A stretch of DNA of 5,945 nt. It comes from Candidatus Caenarcanales bacterium. Its GTDB lineage: Bacteria > Cyanobacteriota > Vampirovibrionia > LMEP-6097. Below are positions 1-5,244 of the stretch, in pieces; the stretch's first letter is position 1, and each line of letters begins with the position of its first letter. The notes beneath the pieces are model-generated. The model saw only the letters and a program-made list of their open reading frames with translations, was not told where the DNA came from and made no database searches. Location of the stretch: positions 1 to 5,945 of the forward strand of contig JAJTHA010000224.1 in assembly GCA_021299565.1 (NCBI GenBank), in the 5' to 3' direction. A program made the translations under genes and the position numbers.

Positions 1-1
1 A

Positions 2-568
2 CTTTACAAACCATCATATATCAGTCTCAACACCGTCTTGTTTCAAGAGGGCGTGATTTTTCAATACGACAGTAGTATTTTTCTGGTCTCTTATCTCAGC
101 CGCGAACTCACTGTCAAAAATCAAACATTCATCTACAAAAAAATCAAAGATGATATTCTGCTCAATCCACGAGGACTTATCAGAAAAGATTTTTATCATC
201 AAGCATCTTTATCAAGAGCTTTTCTGGATATGATTTATTTATATACTGATTTTCATTTCGACAATCTTTTCAAACTCAATTGGGATGAGTGCTTTGAACT
301 TGCTGCTATCTATGAGAACAAAAGCTTAGTAAAAAGACTCAATTCTTATTACCAAGACTTCAAGGAGGATGCACAAGCACATAGAATTAATTTGCTTGAG
401 CAAATAGACAAAGCAATAAAACATGTAGAAGAATTTCCAAACAAAGATATACTGCAAGGCTTAGGCGAGCTACTGCTACAAAACCACAAAGACTGGGTCA
501 AAGACAATCTCAAAAACGAGCTTTTGCTCAAACTCAAAATCCATCGTGAGGCGATTAAAATTCAATAA
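2..568 (+). pseudogene. AbiEi-like antitoxin fused in frame to the C-terminal tail of an AbiEii toxin (5' end outside window)
   Basis: The frame is open from base 2, and the real start lies upstream. The first ~125 visible residues match the AbiEi-like antitoxin at 2192-2764, about half identical by eye and ungapped. Shared stretches include PSYISL near the start, KKIKD, and NKSL..KR near the end. Comparison with that gene puts about 67 residues, including the winged-helix DNA-binding part, outside the window. From about base 383 the protein no longer resembles an antitoxin. It aligns instead with residues ~173-233 of the toxin at 2754-3455, with 11 identities in 25 ungapped positions around ILQGLG/ILSEIG. 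A Shine-Dalgarno-like AAGGAGG (362-368) sits where the neighbouring pair has its toxin ribosome site. I infer an internal deletion of about 510 bp that removed the toxin start, the GGT and DLDFD motifs and the RD motif. The product may still act as an antitoxin, but it cannot be a nucleotidyltransferase. 'Pseudogene' describes the lost toxin; the fused frame itself is intact. Confidence 0.75.
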
Positions 569-580
569 AAGTGGTATAAT
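543..580 (+). promoter_or_regulatory. Promoter of the second toxin-antitoxin operon, copy 1 of a repeated promoter block
   Basis: An extended -10 box, TGGTATAAT (572-580), is a near-consensus TGn-TATAAT. A 16-bp sequence, ATCGTGAGGCGATTAA (543-558), occurs again identically at 2113-2128 before the third module. It contains the inverted repeat ATCG-TGAGG-CGAT and covers the -35 position; there is no good TTGACA, as expected when an extended -10 carries the promoter. The predicted transcript starts near 586-588, giving a leader of about 34 nt to the ATG at 621. The promoter overlaps the 3' end of the upstream fused gene, whose stop codon at 566-568 lies in the spacer. Confidence 0.7.
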
Positions 581-619
581 ATTTCTATATATTATAAAAA
601 ACAATAATTTATAGAAATA
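580..619. promoter_or_regulatory. Candidate antitoxin operator: perfect 10-bp inverted repeat between the -10 box and the start codon
   Basis: TATTTCTATA (580-589) and TATAGAAATA (610-619) are perfect inverted repeats 20 bp apart. They run from the last base of the -10 box to one base before the antitoxin ATG at 621. AbiEi antitoxins are known to repress their own operon by binding inverted repeats in the promoter. The position and symmetry fit that role, and a repeat with a different sequence lies at the same place before the third module. The predicted transcript starts inside the left arm, so a DNA operator is more likely than an RNA hairpin. AT-rich palindromes can arise by chance; the matching geometry at two loci is the main support. 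Confidence 0.6.
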
Positions 620-620
620 C

Positions 621-1262
621 ATGCGCTATGAAGAGTTTAGAGAAAAAGTACATAAATTGCCATTTTTTAGGGCCTATATCTTAGAACAACTTCAAGAAAA
701 ACCAGAAGCTCTCAAAGTTCAATTATCACACTGGGTTAAAAAAGGACTTGTCATTAAATTACGCCAGGGGATTTATACGCTTAACGATTCTCAAAGATCC
801 TGCAAATTTACAAATTATTTTCTTGCAAATAATCTTTATTCTCCGTCATATATTAGCCTAGAATATGCTTTGCAATTTTACGGATTTATTCCTGAGGGTG
901 TATTTGTCGTAACTTCTATTAGTACCAAGAAAACTGAGAATTTCGACAATCAGTTTGGTAGATTTCAATATAGGACTGTCAAGCTCAATGTTTACAGGCA
1001 TTTCATCGAACATAAAGATATCTATGGAAATAGGTTTTATATCGCAAGTCCCGAAAAAGCATTACTGGATTTTTTATATTTTGCTACTGCACATATTAAA
1101 AAAATTAAATCTGATATTTTTGAAGAATCATTTCGATTACAAAATTTAGAAAATGTCGACTGTAACAAGCTAATCAAGTATGCTGAAGCTTATGAACAAA
1201 AGAAAATCATTTCAACAGCAAAAATGTTAGTTGACTATATTACAGAGGAGTGGCAATCATGA
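621..1262 (+). CDS. AbiEi-family antitoxin / transcriptional regulator (second module)
   Basis: A 213-residue cytoplasmic protein. Residues ~10-53 form a winged helix-turn-helix ending in the typical strand VIKLRQGIY. The central AbiEi signature follows as PSYISLEYAL (75-84) and ASPEKALLD (142-150). AbiEi proteins neutralise the AbiEii toxin without forming a stable complex (type IV) and repress their own promoter. The stop overlaps the toxin ATG (ATGA at 1259-1262), the usual coupled order of antitoxin before toxin. There is no Shine-Dalgarno before ATG 621; the candidate operator ends at 619. The start is supported by 43 residues preceding the IKLR strand, exactly as in the paralogue when that gene is started at 2192. 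It is clearly diverged from the antitoxins at 2-568 and 2192-2764, so it is a different subfamily. The family call is firm; pairing with the next gene is inferred from context. Confidence 0.88.
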   Translation: MRYEEFREKVHKLPFFRAYILEQLQEKPEALKVQLSHWVKKGLVIKLRQGIYTLNDSQRSCKFTNYFLANNLYSPSYISLEYALQFYGFIPEGVFVVTSISTKKTENFDNQFGRFQYRTVKLNVYRHFIEHKDIYGNRFYIASPEKALLDFLYFATAHIKKIKSDIFEESFRLQNLENVDCNKLIKYAEAYEQKKIISTAKMLVDYITEEWQS

Positions 1263-2086
1263 TAGACGTACTAAAAGACAAACTAAATAATTATGACAAC
1301 GATAAGGATAAATTCAACAAACTAAGAGAAGAGCTGCAATTAATAATTTTAAGACTACTTGATGAATATAATCATTTCCGCAATATTGCATTTCTGGGTG
1401 GAACTTCACTTAGAATTCTTTACAAAATCCGCAGATACTCAGAGGATTTGGATTTTAGTTTGGTGAACAAAGAATCTTATAGCTTTCAAAAAATAATTGA
1501 AGATATAGATAGAGGTTTAACACGGCTTGGACTGAAAACTAGCTTCAAAATCAAAAAACGTGACACGGCTGTAAAGTCTGCATTCATTAGGTTTACTGGC
1601 TTATTATACGAGCTTGGGCTTTCGCCACTAAAAGATCAAAATATTGCAATTAAATTTGAAATTGATGAAAATCCACCAACTGCTTACAATACTGAATTTA
1701 GCAACCTTGCCGAAATGACGATAATTGGTATAAAACACTTTGACAAACCTTCACTTTTTGCAGGCAAACTTCATGCGGTTTTATCAAGACCATACCCAAA
1801 GGGTAGAGACTATTTTGATTTGCTTTGGTTTATCAGCGAAAAAATAAAACCCAATTTGTTATTTTTGCAAAATGCATTAGAACAAAGCAGAGGATCAAAA
1901 TCAGAGAAAGAGCTTGATATCAATTTACTTAGACTAATGCTTCTAGAAAAAATCCAAGATGTTGATTTTGCTAAAGTCAACGAGGATCTTTCTCCATTCA
2001 TCATGGATGATCAGGATAGACGCAAATATAGTCCTGAAATTTTTGTTGAATTAATAGAAAGATATTTTATTTCGGATATTCACTAA
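1259..2086 (+). CDS. AbiEii/AbiGii-family nucleotidyltransferase toxin (second module)
   Basis: A 275-residue protein with the DNA-polymerase-beta-like nucleotidyltransferase fold. Visible motifs in order are LGGTSLR (46-52), SEDLDF with the metal-binding D63 and D65 (61-66), IKFEID (131-136), K170 in FAGKLHAV, and GRDYFDLLW (182-190). The first two are the GS..DxD catalytic motif. The K and RD..DL motifs are those conserved in AbiEii. Known relatives bind GTP (AbiEii) or add nucleotides to the tRNA acceptor end (mycobacterial MenT toxins); which of these applies here cannot be read from sequence. I chose ATG 1259 because GAGGAG (1245-1250) lies 8 nt upstream and the ATG overlaps the antitoxin stop by 4 bp. 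The in-frame GTG at 1250 lies inside that ribosome site and would add only 3 residues. All catalytic motifs are intact, so the toxin should be active. Confidence 0.88.
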   Translation: MIDVLKDKLNNYDNDKDKFNKLREELQLIILRLLDEYNHFRNIAFLGGTSLRILYKIRRYSEDLDFSLVNKESYSFQKIIEDIDRGLTRLGLKTSFKIKKRDTAVKSAFIRFTGLLYELGLSPLKDQNIAIKFEIDENPPTAYNTEFSNLAEMTIIGIKHFDKPSLFAGKLHAVLSRPYPKGRDYFDLLWFISEKIKPNLLFLQNALEQSRGSKSEKELDINLLRLMLLEKIQDVDFAKVNEDLSPFIMDDQDRRKYSPEIFVELIERYFISDIH

Positions 2087-2099
2087 AAATGGTGAATAT
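2076..2099. repeat. Perfect 8-bp inverted repeat over the toxin stop codon
   Basis: ATATTCAC (2076-2083) and GTGAATAT (2092-2099) are perfect inverted repeats around an 8-nt loop that contains the TAA stop of the toxin gene. As RNA this gives a modest AT-rich hairpin. It is followed by TAGAAATAAGG and not by a T-run, so it is not a convincing intrinsic terminator. It could weaken read-through between the second and third modules, protect the mRNA 3' end, or be chance in AT-rich DNA. Confidence 0.35.
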
Positions 2100-2111
2100 T
2101 AGAAATAAGGC

Positions 2112-2151
2112 AATCGTGAGGCGATTAATATTTGAGCGAATGTGGTACAAT
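2112..2151 (+). promoter_or_regulatory. Promoter of the third toxin-antitoxin operon, copy 2 of the repeated promoter block
   Basis: An extended -10 box, TGGTACAAT (2143-2151), follows the same 16-bp sequence ATCGTGAGGCGATTAA (2113-2128) that precedes the second module. In this copy the inverted repeat is one base pair longer per arm, AATCG-TGAGG-CGATT (2112-2126). Spacing from the 16-mer to the -10 box is 33 bp, against 32 bp in the other copy. The intervening bases differ, so these bases appear constrained and are not just an undiverged duplication. The right arm covers the -35 position, so the repeat could be a binding site for a regulator shared by both operons. The transcript should start near 2157-2159. 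Confidence 0.7.
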
Positions 2152-2152
2152 A

Positions 2153-2189
2153 TGATATATAGGTATGAATATTTCAGACCTATATATCA
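2153..2189. promoter_or_regulatory. Candidate antitoxin operator: perfect 12-bp inverted repeat overlapping the transcription start
   Basis: TGATATATAGGT (2153-2164) and ACCTATATATCA (2178-2189) are perfect inverted repeats separated by 13 bp. The centre lies 25 bp downstream of the first base of the -10 box, matching the 24.5 bp of the repeat at 580-619, although the arm sequences differ. The right arm ends two bases before the ATG at 2192. This is the expected position for an autorepressing AbiEi operator. A chance perfect 12-bp palindrome here is unlikely, even in AT-rich DNA. Confidence 0.7.
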
Positions 2190-2191
2190 AA

Positions 2192-2764
2192 ATGGCAATC
2201 ATAGATATATTTCAATCAGAAAACAGCGTTTTTAATCTAAACGACTTAAGCATCATTCTCAAAGAAAGCAACTATAACAGGCTCAAAAACAAAGTTAATT
2301 ACTACGTTAAAACTCAAAAGCTCATTAAACTAAGAGCTGGTATCTACGCCAAAAATAGCAAGTACAACAAACTAGAACTTGCCTGCAAAATTTACAGACC
2401 ATCATATATAAGCTTACACACAGTACTTGGCATAGAAGGGATTAATTTTCAGTTTCACGATGCTATCTACATATGCTCCAAACTCAATAAAGAACTAGTG
2501 ATTAATGGTCAAAAATATGTCTTCAAAAAAATCAAAGATAGCATTCTCTATGATCCGAGAGCTATCATTAACAAAGACGGCTATTCAATTGCAAGCAAAG
2601 AAAGAGCCGTAATCGATACTTTGTATTTCAATAAAGATTTCTATTTTGATCATTTAGACGATTTAGATTGGGATAAGTGTAATTCATTATTAGAGCTGTA
2701 TCAAAACAAATCTTTGGAGAAAAGATTCAAAAAATTAGAGGAGTCCTATCAAAATGCTGAATAG
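2192..2764 (+). CDS. AbiEi-family antitoxin / transcriptional regulator (third module)
   Basis: A 190-residue protein. Residues ~10-55 form a winged helix-turn-helix (VFNLNDLSIIL, then LIKLRAGIY). Next come the AbiEi core signature RPSYISL (69-75) and ASKERAVID (134-142). It is the close paralogue of the antitoxin part of the fused gene at 2-568. The start is uncertain. An in-frame ATG at 2165 would add nine residues, but it lies inside the operator palindrome and leaves a leader of only ~6-8 nt. Starting at 2192 gives a ~34-nt leader and 43 residues before the IKLR strand, both equal to the second module, so I prefer it. Neither ATG has a Shine-Dalgarno. The gene overlaps the toxin by 11 bp. 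Expected roles are repressing this operon and neutralising the toxin encoded next; because of the operon layout its repression would also affect the radical-SAM, aldolase-like and trmL genes. Confidence 0.87.
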   Translation: MAIIDIFQSENSVFNLNDLSIILKESNYNRLKNKVNYYVKTQKLIKLRAGIYAKNSKYNKLELACKIYRPSYISLHTVLGIEGINFQFHDAIYICSKLNKELVINGQKYVFKKIKDSILYDPRAIINKDGYSIASKERAVIDTLYFNKDFYFDHLDDLDWDKCNSLLELYQNKSLEKRFKKLEESYQNAE

Positions 2765-3455
2765 ACAAGAACACCAGAAACTCATGCTATCCATACTCAA
2801 AGATATTTTCATGGACACGAGAATCGCTCATCTATTAGGTTTCAAAGGTGGAACATGCTTGTATTTCGCCTACGAACTACCACGATTTTCGGTAGATCTA
2901 GATTTTGATCTACTCGTCCCAGAAGAGGAAAATCTGGTCTTCGAGAAAATCAGCTCTATCATGAAAAAACACGGCACCATTAAAACAGCTGACAACAAAA
3001 GGGTTTCAATGAGTTGGTCGATATCTTATGGGCAGGGCTTACAAAAGCTTTTTGTAGAAATATCCAAGCGCAATTTTTATTCACGTTATGAACTCAAAAA
3101 TATATTGGGACTATCTATTCAGATCATGCAGCAAGAAGATATCTTCGCCAACAAACTTATCGCAGCATTAGAAAGGAAAAGAACGGCGATTAGAGATTTT
3201 TACGATATAAATTTCATGTTTAATAAATTCTGGAACTACAATCCAAAAATAATTCAAGAAAGAAGCCAAAAAAATCTCAAAGTGTTTTTTCAAGATCTAA
3301 TTGATTTAGTAGAGAGATATGATAGAAGCAATATTCTCTCAGAAATTGGATCTTTATTAAGCGAAAAAGACAAAATCTATGTCAAAGAAAGACTGCTAGT
3401 AGAATTAACTATCAGCCTCAAAAATGAGATACAAAGGTACGAACAATTCGAATGA
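2754..3455 (+). CDS. AbiEii-family nucleotidyltransferase toxin (third module)
   Basis: A 233-residue protein with the AbiEii nucleotidyltransferase motifs: FKGGTCLYF (30-38), FSVDLDFDL with D48 and D50 as likely metal ligands (45-53), LFVEIS (99-104), IFANKLIAALERKR (130-143) and IRDFYDINF (146-154). All are intact, so activity is expected. It is shorter than the toxin of the second module and only distantly similar to it. The start ATG at 2754 has AGAGGAG (2737-2743) 10 nt upstream, inside the end of the antitoxin gene, giving coupled translation. The last ~60 residues are the stretch that survives, fused to an antitoxin, at 389-565. The stop overlaps the ATG of the radical-SAM gene by 4 bp (ATGA, 3452-3455), an unusual direct coupling of a toxin gene to genes outside the toxin-antitoxin system. 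Confidence 0.88.
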   Translation: MLNRQEHQKLMLSILKDIFMDTRIAHLLGFKGGTCLYFAYELPRFSVDLDFDLLVPEEENLVFEKISSIMKKHGTIKTADNKRVSMSWSISYGQGLQKLFVEISKRNFYSRYELKNILGLSIQIMQQEDIFANKLIAALERKRTAIRDFYDINFMFNKFWNYNPKIIQERSQKNLKVFFQDLIDLVERYDRSNILSEIGSLLSEKDKIYVKERLLVELTISLKNEIQRYEQFE

Positions 3456-4324
3456 AGCCATCAATCACCAAAATCTACCACGTCTACGGACCAGTGCTCT
3501 CATGGAGGGCAGGCAACTCTCTTGGTATAGATCCTATCGGTCAGATCAGCACTTGTAGTTTCAACTGCAGCTATTGCCAGCTCGGCAAAATCCAAAACAT
3601 CACAACAGAGATCAAAACTTATGTAGCTACCGCAAAAATCATTGACGATCTAAAAGAACTAGAGACTCTAGGACGCTTTAGATATGAGGATCTTGATGTG
3701 ATTACTTTCGCTGGTTCGGGCGAACCAACACTAGCCGAAAACCTTGGAGATATTATCGATGCCATCAAAGACTTATACAAAGACAGATCCAAGCAAGTAC
3801 CCATCTCGATTTTGACCAATGCAACTTTGCTAATCGACAATGACGTTTTGGCAAAAGCAGCCAAGGCAGATATACTCTCGCTCAAGCTAGACGCTGTTGA
3901 TGAAGCGAGCCTCAAAGCTATTAATCAACCTGCTGCAGAGATTAAGTTTGAAAACATCATTAGTGGTATTCAAAAATTCAATAATTCATATCCTCAAAAA
4001 TCACAATTGCAAATTATGCTTATGCCAAAGCAAGTCTCAGATCCAGAATATATCAGCAAATTAGCTCAAGTGATTCATGAGACAGGAGTGACACGAATAC
4101 AGCTTAATACTCCTTCTAGACCCAAACCTGTCTCCAGTACTGGTGAATACTGGCTAGAGACTAGAGGCAATCATTACAAAGCAGGAGAGGCAATTAAGCC
4201 AGATTACATAGAGCTCAAAGAGCTGCCTGCACTAGATCGCAAAACAGCTTTTGAAATAGAAGATCAATTACAGAAGCTCTGCGATAATAAATTAGAGATA
4301 GTGAATATTTATCAACGCAAATGA
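3452..4324 (+). CDS. Radical-SAM protein of the COG0731 / TYW1-like group
   Basis: A 290-residue cytoplasmic iron-sulfur enzyme. The cluster motif CxxxCxxC is C35, C39 and C42 (CSFNCSYCQLG), preceded by the group's characteristic GPVLSWRAGNSLGID (13-27). AGSGEPT (87-93) is the SAM-contacting GGEP-like strand. LKLDA (144-148) and QLNTPSRP (217-224) fit later barrel strands. COG0731 includes archaeal Taw1/TYW1, which builds the tricyclic wyosine base on tRNA from pyruvate and methylguanosine. The bacterial members have, to my knowledge, no settled function, so only the fold and the radical chemistry are supported. It overlaps the toxin stop upstream and the next gene downstream by 4 bp each, and no ribosome site at proper spacing is seen, so translation probably depends on coupling. 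A tRNA role is suggested only by the operon partner TrmL. Confidence 0.82.
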   Translation: MKPSITKIYHVYGPVLSWRAGNSLGIDPIGQISTCSFNCSYCQLGKIQNITTEIKTYVATAKIIDDLKELETLGRFRYEDLDVITFAGSGEPTLAENLGDIIDAIKDLYKDRSKQVPISILTNATLLIDNDVLAKAAKADILSLKLDAVDEASLKAINQPAAEIKFENIISGIQKFNNSYPQKSQLQIMLMPKQVSDPEYISKLAQVIHETGVTRIQLNTPSRPKPVSSTGEYWLETRGNHYKAGEAIKPDYIELKELPALDRKTAFEIEDQLQKLCDNKLEIVNIYQRK

Positions 4325-5244
4325 CAAAACAATTTTTACCGATAATAAATTTTCATATTGGAGAAAACACCACTCTAAGATTTGAAGAGCAAGCCAAGCT
4401 CTTTGAACTCAGTATCAAAACACTCGCAAAATATTTTCCAGAAATAGAGATATCTTGCTCCTCTGATGGCTTCTGGAATCATATAGAGGTTTGCAAAAAC
4501 CATCCACAATCCAATTGCTTTGGAAGTATTAATTCTATTGACATTGCCCAAAAACTTATTAGTGAGCTGGATACAAACAGACAATATAAATTCTTTGCCC
4601 CGGCTTATGACTCAGAAGTCGCAGACTTCTTGAAGAAATTCAAGAACATCACTTATATCCCTGGGATATTCACCCAAAGTGACTTTGAGGAAATAAAAGA
4701 AAATCAATTTATCAAAATTTTCCCTTTTCGCTGCAAAGATGCTGAAGACTTCATATCGATATTATCCGCTCCTTATCCAGAATTCAGGAAATCAATTTAT
4801 CTAAAAAAACTTTTATATCCTAGTCAAGAGCTTATTGAAAAATATAAAATCCTTGAGCGCATCACGATAAATACGGATGGAACTAGAACTATTCGTCATC
4901 CTGAGAAGCCGCAAAGCGGCGACGTAAGGATCCACAATGCACAGAGCCCAACAATTTATGTCATAAACTCCCCACGTGACTACCAAAAAATCAGATCCAA
5001 ATTTTTACTTAATCCAAACACCAAAATATTTATTCATATCCAAGAAAGCAATTGTGATAGCTTAGCTAAATCAATTAAACAAACAAAATATATCAGCAGA
5101 ATTAAATTTGAAGATTGTGTCTATGATAACGCAATAGTCTCAACCAGAGTGTTTAACGAGATAGTATTGGATATTTTGGCGGGACATTTAGGCTTTGATG
5201 AAATTGAAATTGCTATGGAAGAAGAAATCAAAAGATATTTATAA
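4321..5244 (+). CDS. Divergent KDPG/KHG-aldolase-like protein with unassigned C-terminal half
   Basis: 307 residues, against about 210 for ordinary 2-keto-3-deoxy-6-phosphogluconate aldolases. Residues ~1-165 follow the family. IEIS with E43 stands for the catalytic Glu of LEVT, CFGSI (66-70) for GAGTV, KFFAPAYDSEV (90-100) for the FxxSPG strand, YIPGIFTQSDF (112-122) for IPGxxTxxE, IKIFP (131-135) with K132 as the Schiff-base lysine, and LSAPYPEFR (148-156) for GPFPxVR. The arginine after LEVT and the glycine-rich PTGGI phosphate loop are not recognisable, so a phosphorylated sugar acid is an unlikely substrate. The usual last barrel strands are replaced by ~140 residues I do not recognise, ending in an acidic helix. 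Schiff-base chemistry on a 2-keto acid such as pyruvate is plausible but inferred. No ribosome site is visible; the ATG overlaps the radical-SAM stop. Codons 192-205 come from an inserted palindrome. Confidence 0.68.
   Translation: MTKQFLPIINFHIGENTTLRFEEQAKLFELSIKTLAKYFPEIEISCSSDGFWNHIEVCKNHPQSNCFGSINSIDIAQKLISELDTNRQYKFFAPAYDSEVADFLKKFKNITYIPGIFTQSDFEEIKENQFIKIFPFRCKDAEDFISILSAPYPEFRKSIYLKKLLYPSQELIEKYKILERITINTDGTRTIRHPEKPQSGDVRIHNAQSPTIYVINSPRDYQKIRSKFLLNPNTKIFIHIQESNCDSLAKSIKQTKYISRIKFEDCVYDNAIVSTRVFNEIVLDILAGHLGFDEIEIAMEEEIKRYL
4894..4933. repeat. GC-rich palindromic repeat element inserted in frame within the aldolase-like gene
   Basis: The element begins CGTCATCCTGAG and ends AAGGATCC. 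Its core is a perfect hairpin, GCCGC (4908-4912), AAA, GCGGC (4916-4920). An outer pairing ATCCT (4898-4902) with AGGAT (4927-4931) is separated from the core by mismatched bases. It is far richer in G+C than the gene around it. The TCATCCTGAG...AAGGATC termini match, from memory, a small interspersed palindromic repeat found in many bacterial genomes. It adds about 14 codons, from R192 to H205, in a charged stretch without breaking the frame. There is no T-run, so it is not a terminator. Confidence 0.65.

Noticed and set aside
369..407. Small frame starting ATG 369 right after AAGGAGG, 12 codons
   Set aside because: The ATG touches the ribosome site (no spacing) and the frame ends after 12 codons without similarity to a toxin start. 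The ribosome site is better explained as a relic of the deleted toxin gene.
1250..1258. GTG start for the second toxin
   Set aside because: The GTG is part of the GAGGAG ribosome site itself. ATG 1259 has ideal 8-nt spacing and the usual ATGA overlap.
2076..2099. Intrinsic terminator after the second toxin
   Set aside because: A perfect 8-bp stem exists, but it is AT-rich and has no following T-run, so it is listed only as an inverted repeat.
541..2160. CRISPR-like repeat from the two copies of the 16-mer
   Set aside because: There are only two copies, about 1.57 kb apart, each at a promoter; no array or spacers.
3301..3323. Promoter-like TTGATT and TATGAT inside the third toxin gene, possible promoter for the radical-SAM operon
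   Set aside because: The spacing between the hexamers is only 11 bp, and there is no extended -10.
3619..3915. 98-codon open frame on the minus strand
   Set aside because: It lies wholly inside the radical-SAM gene, whose motifs fix the coding strand. Its serine-rich translation is typical of antisense reading.
4908..4920. GCCGC/GCGGC hairpin as a transcription terminator
   Set aside because: It is inside an open reading frame and not followed by T residues; it belongs to the palindromic insert.
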